This document shows, one piece after another, positions 5,778-13,155 of a stretch of 14,322 bases of DNA. Below the pieces are notes generated by a model. It saw only the letters and a list, made by a program, of their open reading frames with translations. It ran no database searches and was not told the DNA's origin. The stretch comes from Mycobacteriaceae bacterium (GTDB lineage: Bacteria > Actinomycetota > Actinomycetes > Mycobacteriales > Mycobacteriaceae). A program made the position numbers and the translations under genes. The stretch spans positions 1 through 14,322 of the forward strand of contig JAFAWC010000546.1 of the NCBI GenBank assembly GCA_019242135.1. Direction: 5' to 3'. Positions within the stretch are counted from its first letter, which is position 1. Every line of letters starts with the position of its first letter.

Positions 5778-7549
5778 CAGTACTTCCGTTCCATCGGTTC
5801 GTATCTCGTCTGCACGACCGGCTTGTAGTCCAGCCTGATGTCGCTGAGCAGCTCAGACGCCCAGTCTGTTCCTCCGGGGAGTTTGTAGGCCATGGTGTGG
5901 CGCATGTAGTTGGTGTCGTCGCGGTTGGGGTAATCCTCGCGGGCGTGTCCGCCGCGGGATTCCTTGCGGTTCAACGCGCCCGCAACGGTCACCTCGGCAA
6001 GCTCGAGCAGGAAACCCAGCTCGATCGCCTCCAGCAGGTCACTATTGTACCGCTTTCCCTTGTCGTGCACACTGATCCGGCCGTAGCGCTCCTTGAGCGC
6101 GTGAATGTCGGTGAGCGCCTGCTTGAGCGTCTCCTCGGTGCGGAAGACGGCGGCGTTGTTGTCCATCGACTGCTGCAGCGCGGCGCGGATGTCGGCGACC
6201 CGTTCGTTGCCATGCTCGGAGAGGATGTCGCCGACCCAGTTGACCACCATGGCTGCCGGCTCCGGCGGCATCTCGACGAAGTCGAACTGCTCGGCATAGT
6301 CGGCGGCGGCGATGCCGGCGCGGCGGCCGAAGACGTTGATGTCGAGCAGTGAATTGGTGCCCAGCCGATTGGCGCCGTGTACCGACACACACGCGCATTC
6401 GCCTGCCGCGTAGAGCCCCGGGACGGCGGTGGTGTTGTCGCGCAGCACCTGTCCGTGCACGGTCGTCGGGATGCCGCCCATCACGTAATGACAGGTCGGG
6501 TAGACAGGGACGAGCTCCTTGACCGGGTCGACGCCGAGGTAGGTCCTGGCGAACTCGGTGATGTCGGGCAGCTTCGCCTCGAGCACGTCCGCGCCGAGAT
6601 GGCGCACATCGATGTAGACGTAGTCTTTGTGCGGGCCGGCGCCGCGACCTTCGAGCACCTCCCGGACCATCGAGCGCGCGACGATGTCGCGGGGCGCCAG
6701 GTCCACGATCGTCGGCGCGTAGCGCTCCATGAACCGCTCGCCCTCGCCGTTGAGCAGCCGACCGCCCTCACCGCGCACCGCTTCGGAGATGAGAATGCCC
6801 AAGCCGGCCAGCCCGGTCGGATGGAACTGATGAAACTCCATGTCCTCCAACGGAAGCCCCTTGCGGAACACGATCCCGATGCCGTCGCCGGTCAGTGTGT
6901 GCGCGTTCGAGGTCGTCTTGTACATCCGCCCGGAGCCGCCGGTGGCGATCACGATCGCCTTTGCGTGGAAGACGTGAATGTCGCCGGAGGCGAGCTCGTA
7001 GGCGACCACTCCGGTGGCCACCGGGCCGCCGGGCGTTTCCGTCACCGCCAAATCCAGCACGTAGAACTCGTTGAAGAACTCGACGTCGTGCTTGACGCAG
7101 TTCTGGTACAGGGTCTGCAGAATCATGTGGCCGGTGCGGTCGGCGGCGTAGCAGGCGCGGCGCACCGGCGCCTTGCCGTGGTCGCGGGTGTGTCCGCCGA
7201 ACCGGCGCTGATCGATGCGGCCCTCGGGGGTCCGGTTGAACGGCATGCCCATCTTCTCGAGATCGAGGACCGCGTCGATGGCTTCTCTGCACATGATCTC
7301 GACGGCGTCCTGGTCGGCGAGATAGTCACCGCCCTTGACGGTGTCGAAGGTGTGCCATTCCCAGTTGTCGTCTTCCACGTTGGCCAGCGCCGCGCACATG
7401 CCGCCCTGTGCGGCGCCGGTGTGGCTGCGGGTCGGGTAGAGCTTGGTGAGCACCGCCGTGCGCACCCGCGGCCCCGCCTCCACCGCCGCGCGCATGCCCG
7501 CCCCGCCCGCGCCGACGATCACCACGTCATATCGATGTTGCTGAATCAT
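5777..7549 (-). CDS. sdhA: Succinate dehydrogenase flavoprotein subunit SdhA (Sdh2 type)
   Basis: The catalytic subunit oxidises succinate to fumarate in the TCA cycle. At 590 residues it has the length I recall for M. tuberculosis SdhA. The dinucleotide-binding GAGGAGMRAA is at 13-22, and His43 in RSHTGAAQGG is the covalent FAD attachment site. Substrate and proton-transfer residues are in place: HPTGL with His243 and Thr245, Arg287 in PRDIVARSM, His354 in YPTCHYVMGG and Arg395 in HGANRLGTNS. ATG 7549 follows the sdhD stop by 25 nt, with a GGAAAG ribosome-site-like stretch between. The end overlaps sdhB by one base. Nothing is missing. Confidence 0.98.
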   Translation of the reverse strand: MIQQHRYDVVIVGAGGAGMRAAVEAGPRVRTAVLTKLYPTRSHTGAAQGGMCAALANVEDDNWEWHTFDTVKGGDYLADQDAVEIMCREAIDAVLDLEKMGMPFNRTPEGRIDQRRFGGHTRDHGKAPVRRACYAADRTGHMILQTLYQNCVKHDVEFFNEFYVLDLAVTETPGGPVATGVVAYELASGDIHVFHAKAIVIATGGSGRMYKTTSNAHTLTGDGIGIVFRKGLPLEDMEFHQFHPTGLAGLGILISEAVRGEGGRLLNGEGERFMERYAPTIVDLAPRDIVARSMVREVLEGRGAGPHKDYVYIDVRHLGADVLEAKLPDITEFARTYLGVDPVKELVPVYPTCHYVMGGIPTTVHGQVLRDNTTAVPGLYAAGECACVSVHGANRLGTNSLLDINVFGRRAGIAAADYAEQFDFVEMPPEPAAMVVNWVGDILSEHGNERVADIRAALQQSMDNNAAVFRTEETLKQALTDIHALKERYGRISVHDKGKRYNSDLLEAIELGFLLELAEVTVAGALNRKESRGGHAREDYPNRDDTNYMRHTMAYKLPGGTDWASELLSDIRLDYKPVVQTRYEPMERKY

Positions 7550-7574
7550 CGTCGGCGCTGCTTTCCGGTCGGAC

Positions 7575-8057
7575 TCACGAGATGTTCGGGTTGAACGTCA
7601 GCAGGACGTAGGTGCCGAGCACCAGCGTGAACATCAACGACAACGCCAGCAGCGTGGTCAGCCAGAACCGGGTCCAGTCCTTGCGGGCGTAGTCGGCGAT
7701 GATCGTGCGAAGACCGTTGCCGCCGTGCAGTTGTGCCAGCCACAGCAGCAGCAGGTCCCAGGTCTGCCAGAACGGCGAACGCCAGCGCTGGGCCACGTAG
7801 TTGAAGTCGATGCGGTACACGCCGTTGTCCACCATGAGCATCACGAACAGGTGGCCGACCGCGAGAATCACCAGCACGATCCCGGATAGCCGCATGAACA
7901 GCCAGGCGTGTTTCTCGAAGTTCGGCATCCCGGTGCGCCAGCGCGGCGCGCGCGGGTTGTCCAGTGCGGCGGGCCGGTCGTAGCTGCGCTGCAGCACCGG
8001 CGCCGGCCAGCCTCTGCGGCCTTCGCTTTCGGCTGCTCTGCGGGCCGGCGCGGTCAC
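7575..8057 (-). CDS. sdhD: Succinate dehydrogenase membrane anchor subunit SdhD
   Basis: This is a 160-residue membrane anchor helping form the quinone site. A charged N-terminal extension is followed by RSYDRPAALDNPRAPRWR, GMPNFEKHAWLFMR and three transmembrane segments: about LSGIVLVILAVGHLFVMLMV, then DLLLLWLAQLHGGNGLRTII, then LALSLMFTLVLGTYVLLTF. Gly-His in the first helix is a candidate heme contact. GTG 8057 was chosen because it overlaps the sdhC stop by four bases (GTGA). M. tuberculosis SdhD as I recall it begins nearer the SHDRPASLDNPR-like segment, so the first 15 or so residues are the least certain part. The frame is open much further upstream, but that part is the antisense-like shadow of sdhC. 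Confidence 0.93.
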   Translation of the reverse strand: MTAPARRAAESEGRRGWPAPVLQRSYDRPAALDNPRAPRWRTGMPNFEKHAWLFMRLSGIVLVILAVGHLFVMLMVDNGVYRIDFNYVAQRWRSPFWQTWDLLLLWLAQLHGGNGLRTIIADYARKDWTRFWLTTLLALSLMFTLVLGTYVLLTFNPNIS

Positions 8058-8449
8058 AGGAACTGCCCCGCCATGTGCGCGCCCAACACGATCAGCGCGG
8101 CGGCCAGCACCGTCAGGAAGATGATCGCGACGGCCCACAGCATCATGCGCTGGTGGCGCGGACCCTCCGACCAGAAGTCGATGAGAATCACCCTGATCCC
8201 GTTCAGCGCGTGATAGAGCACCGCCGCGACCAAGCCGGCCTCCATCAACCCGACGATCGGAGTCTTGTAGGTGCCGACGACCTCGTTGTAGGCCTGGGGG
8301 CTGACGCGCACCAGCGCGGTGTCGACCACATGGACGAACAGGAAGAAAAAGATCGTGGCGCCGGAGATGCGGTGCAGCACCCACGACCACATGCCCGGGT
8401 CGCCGCGGTAGAGGGACTTGTGGGACGGGCTAGTCGACGGGTTAGTCAC
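8054..8449 (-). CDS. sdhC: Succinate dehydrogenase cytochrome b subunit SdhC
   Basis: This is a 131-residue membrane subunit with three helices. The quinone-site motif MWSWVLHRISG is at 20-30, followed by ATIFFFLFVHVVDTAL. The likely heme-ligand His80 sits in YHALNGIRVILIDFW, and the final helix is about 103-124. GTG 8449 was chosen because a strong GGAGG (8461-8457) stands 7 nt upstream. An in-frame ATG at 8497 would add 16 residues without resemblance to the family and would cover the ribosome site. M. tuberculosis SdhC starts near the MWSW residues as I recall it. First gene of sdhCDAB, divergent from cdd. A possible -10, TAGAGT, lies at 8490-8485. Confidence 0.95.
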   Translation of the reverse strand: MTNPSTSPSHKSLYRGDPGMWSWVLHRISGATIFFFLFVHVVDTALVRVSPQAYNEVVGTYKTPIVGLMEAGLVAAVLYHALNGIRVILIDFWSEGPRHQRMMLWAVAIIFLTVLAAALIVLGAHMAGQFL

Positions 8450-8484
8450 AGGGCTGCCTCCAACGACCATCGGTGGACGTCTGG

Positions 8485-8490
8485 ACTCTA
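8485..8490 (-). promoter_or_regulatory. Candidate -10 element for the sdhCDAB operon
   Basis: TAGAGT on the minus strand fits the mycobacterial TANNNT -10 and would give a leader of about 30 nt carrying the GGAGG site. No good -35 is visible at 17 nt (TCGTTG), which is common in mycobacteria but leaves this weak. On the opposite strand TAGTGT at 8551-8556 is an equally tentative -10 for cdd. The whole 8450-8627 gap is the divergent control region for both operons. Confidence 0.3.
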
Positions 8491-8567
8491 GACCCATTTA
8501 GATTCCGCAACGAGCGAAAGCGCGGCGCGTGGGCGCGACGTCGGTGCAACTAGTGTGAGTTTGCCGA

Positions 8568-8589
8568 CTTCCCCGACCGGTCTGGGAAG
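8568..8589. promoter_or_regulatory. Near-perfect 22-bp palindrome upstream of cdd
   Basis: The arms CTTCCC (8568-8573) and GGGAAG (8584-8589) are perfect inverted repeats, and the 8-bp core GACCGGTC (8575-8582) is itself a palindrome. Only the pair 8574/8583 breaks the symmetry. The site is 38 bp upstream of the cdd ATG and downstream of the tentative cdd -10. With almost no loop it suits a DNA operator for a dimeric repressor better than an RNA hairpin. The regulator is unknown. Confidence 0.5.
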
Positions 8590-8627
8590 CCCCGGCAGCA
8601 ACGGCAGCCACGGCGGAAGCAGCCCAG

Positions 8628-9029
8628 ATGACTCGCGATATCGACTGGAAAGCCTTGCGCGACCGTGCCATTGATGCGTCCGTGCATGCCTATGCGCCCT
8701 ACTCGGGTTTCTTAGTCGGCGCTGCCGCTCTGGTCGACGACGGCCGCGTGGTCACCGGATGCAATGTGGAGAATGTCTCATATGGTCTAGCTCTCTGCGC
8801 CGAATGTGCGGTGGTGTGCGCACTGCACACAGGCGGTGGCGGCCGACTGGTCGCGCTGGCGTGCGTGGACGGCGGCGGTCGGGTTCTGACGCCGTGCGGG
8901 CGGTGTCGTCAGGTGCTCCTCGAGCACGGTGGGCCGCAGATGCTCATCGACCACGCCGGCGGGGCGCGCCGGCTGGGCGAGTTATTGCCCGACGCGTTCG
9001 GCCCCGACGATATGGCCCCTGATGTTTGA
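8628..9029 (+). CDS. cdd: Cytidine deaminase
   Basis: The enzyme deaminates cytidine and deoxycytidine to uridine and deoxyuridine in pyrimidine salvage. It has 133 residues, standard for the homotetrameric class. Substrate motif CNVENVSYG (from 45) is followed by the zinc/catalytic motif CAEC with Cys57 and Glu59, and PCGRCRQ supplies Cys90 and Cys93. All three zinc cysteines and the proton-shuttling Glu are present. ATG 8628 is preceded by a weak GGAAG 8 nt upstream (8615-8619). The gene overlaps deoA by 8 bp, so the two are probably translated together. Confidence 0.97.
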   Translation: MTRDIDWKALRDRAIDASVHAYAPYSGFLVGAAALVDDGRVVTGCNVENVSYGLALCAECAVVCALHTGGGGRLVALACVDGGGRVLTPCGRCRQVLLEHGGPQMLIDHAGGARRLGELLPDAFGPDDMAPDV

Positions 9030-10317
9030 CGCGCCGACGGTGATCAAGACCAAGCGCGACGGCGCGCAGCTGTCCGGGGAGGCCATCGACTGGGTGGTGC
9101 GCGCGTACACCGACGGCGAGATCGCCGACGAGCAGATGTCGGCGCTGCTGATGGCGATCTTCCTGCGCGGCATGGACCGCGACGAGATCGCGCGCTGGAC
9201 CGCGGCAATGGTGGCCTCGGGCGACCGGTTCGACTTCAGCGACCTGCGCCGCGGCGGCAAGCCGCTCGCGCTGGTGGACAAACACTCGACAGGTGGGGTC
9301 GGCGACAAGCTCACGCTGACCGTGGTTCCGGTCGTGATGGCGTGCCGTGGCGCGGTGGCGCAGGCGGCCGGCCGCGGGCTCGGGCACACCGGGGGCACCC
9401 TCGACAAGCTGGACGCGGTCCCGGGTTTCACCGCGGAACTGTCGAAACACCGGATTCGGCAACAACTTTGCGACGTCGGCGCCGCGATCTTCGCTGCCGG
9501 GGAACTGGCACCCGCCGACCGCAAGATCTATGCCCTGCGCGATGTCACCGGCACCACCGAGTCGTTGCCGTTGATCGCGAGCTCGGTGATGAGCAAGAAG
9601 ATCGCCGAGGGTACGCGGGCGTTGGTGCTCGACTGCAAGGTCGGGTCGGGAGCGTTCCTGAAGACGGAGGCCGAGTCGCGCGAACTGGCCCGCACCATGG
9701 TCGACCTGGGAACCGCGCACGGCCTGGTGACGCGGGCGCTGTTGACCGACATGAACTGGCCGCTCGGCGCGTCGGTCGGCAACGCCGTCGAGGTGGCCGA
9801 GGCGCTGGAGGTGCTGGCCGGCGGCGGGCCCGCCGACGTCGTCGAGCTGACGCTGGCACTGGCCGCGGAGATGCTCGACGAGGCGGGGCTGGACGGCCGC
9901 GACCCTGCGGACACCCTTTGTGACGGCTCGGCGATGGACTGTTTCGCGGCGCTGGTCACCGCGCAGGGCGGCGACCTTTCGGCACCGTTGCCGTACGGCA
10001 CTCACACCGAGACCGTCACGGCGCCGCACCGCGGCACAATGAGCCACATCGATGCGATGGCGGTGGCGATGGCGGCCTGGCGGCTCGGCGCGGGCCGAGC
10101 GCGAGCCGCCGAGCCCGTGGATCCCGGGGCGGGAGTGCGGATCCACCGGCGCCCCGGCGACCCGGTGGCCGCTGGTGAGGTGGTGTTCACCCTCTACACC
10201 GACGGTGTCGAGCGGCTCGGCCCGGCGCTCGCGGAGCTTGACGGGGGATGGGCAGTCGCTGACGGCTCGGGCGCGTTTGCCCACCGTTCGCTTGTGATCG
10301 ACAGAATCGTGCCATGA
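9022..10317 (+). CDS. deoA: Thymidine phosphorylase (pyrimidine-nucleoside phosphorylase)
   Basis: The enzyme splits thymidine or deoxyuridine with phosphate into base and deoxyribose-1-phosphate, taking the deoxyuridine made by Cdd. It has 431 residues. Phosphate-binding [10 protein letters not shown] is at 87-96, the family signature [19 protein letters not shown] at 117-135, and the pyrimidine-contacting residues are Arg173, Ser188 and Lys192 ([17 protein letters not shown]). The C-terminal domain includes [17 protein letters not shown] 9022 starts the conserved FDAPTVI block; the frame is open upstream only through the cdd gene in another frame. It overlaps cdd by 8 bp and add by 4 bp (ATGA). 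A short insertion, RRGGKP, precedes the KHSTGG loop relative to the M. tuberculosis protein as I remember it. Confidence 0.96.
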   Translation: MFDAPTVIKTKRDGAQLSGEAIDWVVRAYTDGEIADEQMSALLMAIFLRGMDRDEIARWTAAMVASGDRFDFSDLRRGGKPLALVDKHSTGGVGDKLTLTVVPVVMACRGAVAQAAGRGLGHTGGTLDKLDAVPGFTAELSKHRIRQQLCDVGAAIFAAGELAPADRKIYALRDVTGTTESLPLIASSVMSKKIAEGTRALVLDCKVGSGAFLKTEAESRELARTMVDLGTAHGLVTRALLTDMNWPLGASVGNAVEVAEALEVLAGGGPADVVELTLALAAEMLDEAGLDGRDPADTLCDGSAMDCFAALVTAQGGDLSAPLPYGTHTETVTAPHRGTMSHIDAMAVAMAAWRLGAGRARAAEPVDPGAGVRIHRRPGDPVAAGEVVFTLYTDGVERLGPALAELDGGWAVADGSGAFAHRSLVIDRIVP

Positions 10318-11402
10318 CCACCCCGCTGACGCTGGAGATGATCGGGCAGGCGCCCAAGGCGCTGCTGCACGACCACCTGGACGGCGGCTTGCGCCCGGCC
10401 ACGGTGCTGGAGCTGGCCGAGCAGACCGGATATCAGGACCTGCCCGCCAGCGATGTGGAGGCGCTCGCGGCCTGGTTCCGTACGGCGTCGCACAGCGGAT
10501 CACTCGAGCGCTACCTGGAGCCGTTCGCGCACACCGTTTCGGTGATGCAGACCCCTGCGGCGCTGTACCGGGTGGCCCACGAATGCGTCGAGGACCTGTC
10601 CGCGGACAACGTGGTCTACGCCGAGGTGCGGTTCGCGCCGGAACTGCACATCGGCGGCGGTCTGTCGCTCGACGAGGTTGTGGAGGCGGTGCTGGCCGGG
10701 TTCGCCGACGGCGAGAAGGCCGCCCATGCCGAAGGCCGGGTCATCACCGTGCGGTGCCTGGTCACCGCGATGAGGCACGCGGCCCGGTCGCTGGAGATCG
10801 CCGAGCTGGCAATCCGGTTCCGCGACAAGGGCGTCGTCGGTTTCGACATCGCCGGCGCTGAGGCCGGATATCCGCCGACGCGCCACCTCGATGCGTTCGA
10901 ATACATGCGGGAAAACAACGCCCGCTTCACGATTCACGCCGGGGAGGCGTTCGGTCTGCCATCCATCCACGAGGCGATCGCGTTCTGTGACGCCGACCGG
11001 CTGGGTCACGGGGTGCGCATCGTCGACGACATCGCCGAGCGACCCGATGGCAGCCATGTGCTGGGCAGAGTGGCGGCGATCGTGCGGGACAAACGCATTC
11101 CGCTGGAGATGTGCCCGAGTTCCAACTTGCAGACCGGTGCGGTGCGAAGCATCGCCGAGCATCCCTTCGATCTGCTGGCGCGGTTGCGTTTCCGGGTCAC
11201 CGTCAACACCGACAACCGGCTGATGAGCGATACCACGATGAGCCGTGAGATGCTGCGGCTGGTGCAGACCTTCGGCTACGGCTGGAGCGATCTGGCCCGT
11301 TTCACCATCAACGCGATGAAGTCGGCGTTCCTGCCGTTCGATGAGCGCCTGGCCATCATCGACGACGTGATAAAGCCGCGGTTCGCCGTGCTGATCGGCT
11401 AG
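10314..11402 (+). CDS. add: Adenosine deaminase
   Basis: The enzyme deaminates adenosine and deoxyadenosine to inosine forms in purine salvage. It has 362 residues with the metal-dependent TIM-barrel hydrolase layout. The zinc motif HDHLDGG gives His19 and His21; FTIHAGE gives His208 and Glu211; LGHGVRI gives His232; and [15 protein letters not shown] gives Asp300. The Asp-Asn pair, rather than Asp-Asp, matches other actinobacterial Add proteins as I recall. ATG 10314 overlaps the deoA stop, so this is the last gene of a cdd-deoA-add operon. Its TAG stop lies in the same CTAG as the stop of the convergent secreted-protein gene. Confidence 0.96.
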   Translation: MTTPLTLEMIGQAPKALLHDHLDGGLRPATVLELAEQTGYQDLPASDVEALAAWFRTASHSGSLERYLEPFAHTVSVMQTPAALYRVAHECVEDLSADNVVYAEVRFAPELHIGGGLSLDEVVEAVLAGFADGEKAAHAEGRVITVRCLVTAMRHAARSLEIAELAIRFRDKGVVGFDIAGAEAGYPPTRHLDAFEYMRENNARFTIHAGEAFGLPSIHEAIAFCDADRLGHGVRIVDDIAERPDGSHVLGRVAAIVRDKRIPLEMCPSSNLQTGAVRSIAEHPFDLLARLRFRVTVNTDNRLMSDTTMSREMLRLVQTFGYGWSDLARFTINAMKSAFLPFDERLAIIDDVIKPRFAVLIG

Positions 11403-11716
11403 TCGATGTTGTTGCTCGGGCAGCCGATGTCGACGTAGACGATCGCGAGGGTGTTCTCGCCAGGGGGCGTGGTGCCGTTCGGATTGTGAATGTCATCGAC
11501 CCAGCATTCGGACAGCGGCACCGTGGGATAGCCGCTGACCCAGTTGACCTGCACCGTGTAGCCCTGCTCCTGCAGGTCGGAGATGGTGGCGTCGGCCGGC
11601 TCGGCGCCACCCACGGGCCACACCGGATCGGCGGCCGCGGTTGGCGCGGTCACGAGCGCGGCAACGACGGCAACACCGACCATCATCGTCGGGACGTGTC
11701 GCAGCGTAGGCGACAT
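11399..11716 (-). CDS. Small secreted protein of unknown function
   Basis: A 105-residue protein with a clear signal peptide: a short basic start (SPTLRHVPT), a hydrophobic [14 protein letters not shown], and likely cleavage after PTAAA before DPVWPVGG, leaving about 75 residues. The mature part begins with an acidic, helix-like stretch ([18 protein letters not shown]) and has two cysteines, in [15 protein letters not shown] and YVDIGCP, that could form one disulfide. It resembles small mycobacterial exported proteins I have seen without function; I cannot name the family with confidence. ATG 11716 is chosen; an internal ATG 30 nt later would give a signal peptide without positive charge. In M. 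tuberculosis the place next to add holds the pilin gene mtp (Rv3312A), whose sequence as I remember it differs. Confidence 0.85.
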   Translation of the reverse strand: MSPTLRHVPTMMVGVAVVAALVTAPTAAADPVWPVGGAEPADATISDLQEQGYTVQVNWVSGYPTVPLSECWVDDIHNPNGTTPPGENTLAIVYVDIGCPSNNID

Positions 11717-11728
11717 ACGTCAAGGATC

Positions 11729-11768
11729 GCGCAGAATTTCCTGCGCCCCAAGGCTTACCGGCAAAGCC
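11729..11768. promoter_or_regulatory. Two adjacent short hairpins between the Rv3311-type and secreted-protein genes
   Basis: GCGCAG (11729-11734) pairs with CTGCGC (11741-11746) across a 6-nt loop, and GGCTT (11752-11756) pairs with AAGCC (11764-11768) across 7 nt. Both lie in the 101-bp gap downstream of one minus-strand gene and upstream of the next. They could end the first transcript or act in the leader of the second. No U-tract is present. Confidence 0.25.
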
Positions 11769-11817
11769 ACACCGATTTGCCAACGGACTGGGAGGTGGCT
11801 CTCAGGTGGCGGCCCGG

Positions 11818-13119
11818 TTACTCGTGGCGCAACCGCGACTCGACGAAGGTCTCGAGCTCGCCCCACTTCTCGACTGCCTTCGCATACGGCGGCCCCGGCT
11901 TGCGTGCCCCGTCGGGCTCCAGCACATAGCCCACCAGCTTGCCGAGCGGGGTGGTGGGCTGCAGCGCCTGGTCCACGGTGGCGTCTTCGGCGTAGTCGCC
12001 GACATCGCGGAGCAATTCCACGGCCAACTCGAGCTGGTCGCGGTCGACGGCATCGGGACCGTCGGCCAGATCGTCGGCGATACCGGTCAGCACGTAGACG
12101 TTGTCGTCGGTGACGTCGACGCGCAGCGAACCGTCGTTGGCGGCCGTGCGGATGTCGTCGTAGGTCGCGAGGTCGGACAGGTCGTGGTCGTGCTCGTCGG
12201 CGAGATAGCGCGCGAGTGACCGCTCGGACCCGAACACGCTGATCCGCCCGTTGCGGCCGAGGAAGACCGGCGCGTCATCCAGGTAGCAGCGCAACGTGAA
12301 GAAGGTCCCCGCGCTGGTCATCATCCGGATCGGGTCGATACCGACCTTCGCCCAGAAATCTTCGTCGGCGCCCAGCACGACATCGTCCTGGGGACTGGCA
12401 GCGTGCTGCTCGGCCTCGGCGTCGTCGTGCTCTGTGGCCGCGTCGGCGTCGTCCTCTTCGGCGGCGCCCGGCTTGTCGGACTCGTCGTCCTCGTCGGCCT
12501 CGTCGGGCTCCTCGGGCTCGGGCGGCTCCTCCTCGAGCTCGGCCTCGGCCTTCGCCGATTCGGCGTTGTCCACCTCGGGAGTGGTGATGACGCCCTCGAT
12601 CGCGTCGACGACCTTGTCCCAGCCCTTTTCGATGACGGCGCCGATCTCGTCCCAGCGACGCGATCCCACCTTGCCGGAGAAGTTGTCGATGCCGCCGGAC
12701 ACGGCGGCCAGCACCGGGTTGCCGTTGAAGAACTTGCTGATCGCCGGGAGTTCGCAGACCGACCCGACCGCCGACGCGATGGCCAGCGTGCCGGCCAGCC
12801 GCTCCACCGACGCAGCGGTGGGTTTTTCGGCCAGCAGCTCGTAAACGTCGATCAGGTCGAAGCGGCTCTCCTTGCGGGGGTCAAGTTTGTGCGCCGACGC
12901 CGAGGTGAGCGTCTCCCACGCCGGGTGGTCGGTGAGGTCATTGTCGGTGTTGGTCCGGACGAAAGCGACCAGATCCGGTACCGAGTCAAACGCATAGAGG
13001 TCCTCGTCCTTGCCCAGGAACGCCTCCCACTCGTCCCTGGCGTCGCGCCACCGCGGCGCATACAGCGTGAACACGTCGCGTTCGTCGAAGGTCAGCCCAA
13101 TCGGCACGATGTCAGCCAC
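11818..13119 (-). CDS. Rv3311-type conserved mycobacterial protein with two copies of one domain
   Basis: This is a 433-residue cytoplasmic protein of unknown function, close to M. tuberculosis Rv3311 as I recall it (ADIVPI start, FLGKDEDLY, FVRTNTDNDL, ISKFFNGNP). No signal peptide or transmembrane segment is seen. Three parts are visible: an N-terminal region (1-178); a strongly acidic low-complexity linker (about 182-245, with EEEPPEPEEPDEADEDDES); and a C-terminal region (about 254-433). The ends of the protein look related: FTL at 17-19 with FLGKDEDLYAFDSVPDLVAF (34-53) and DNDLTDHPAWETL (59-71) lines up with FTL (274-276), FLGRNGRISVFGSERSLARY (286-305) and DHDLSDLATYDDI (311-323). GTG 13119 was chosen because homology starts there. 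A TAGGCT -10 box 7 nt upstream and no ribosome site suggest a leaderless mRNA. The gene follows the PE-PPE gene by 36 nt. Confidence 0.9.
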   Translation of the reverse strand: MADIVPIGLTFDERDVFTLYAPRWRDARDEWEAFLGKDEDLYAFDSVPDLVAFVRTNTDNDLTDHPAWETLTSASAHKLDPRKESRFDLIDVYELLAEKPTAASVERLAGTLAIASAVGSVCELPAISKFFNGNPVLAAVSGGIDNFSGKVGSRRWDEIGAVIEKGWDKVVDAIEGVITTPEVDNAESAKAEAELEEEPPEPEEPDEADEDDESDKPGAAEEDDADAATEHDDAEAEQHAASPQDDVVLGADEDFWAKVGIDPIRMMTSAGTFFTLRCYLDDAPVFLGRNGRISVFGSERSLARYLADEHDHDLSDLATYDDIRTAANDGSLRVDVTDDNVYVLTGIADDLADGPDAVDRDQLELAVELLRDVGDYAEDATVDQALQPTTPLGKLVGYVLEPDGARKPGPPYAKAVEKWGELETFVESRLRHE

Positions 13120-13126
13120 GGGCCAC

Positions 13127-13132
13127 AGCCTA
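13127..13132 (-). promoter_or_regulatory. Candidate -10 element giving a leaderless mRNA for the Rv3311-type gene
   Basis: TAGGCT (minus strand, 13132-13127) matches TANNNT and is followed by 7 nt, then the GTG start at 13119. That is the usual distance to a transcription start, and no Shine-Dalgarno sequence is present. No -35 was recognised. Confidence 0.3.
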
Positions 13133-13155
13133 ACCAGCGGGCAGCTACCGGGTGC

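Noticed and set aside
8600..8627. GGAAGCAGCC before cdd, reminiscent of the conserved core of signal recognition particle RNA
   Set aside because: Only about ten bases match, the flanking sequence does not form the SRP hairpin, and it lies directly at a start codon.
6377..10503. Long open frames antisense to sdhA (6377-7594) and to deoA/add (8944-10503)
   Set aside because: They are the mirror frames of high-GC coding sequence. The opposite strands encode complete enzymes with catalytic residues, and the antisense products are Arg/His/Gly-rich without recognisable domains.
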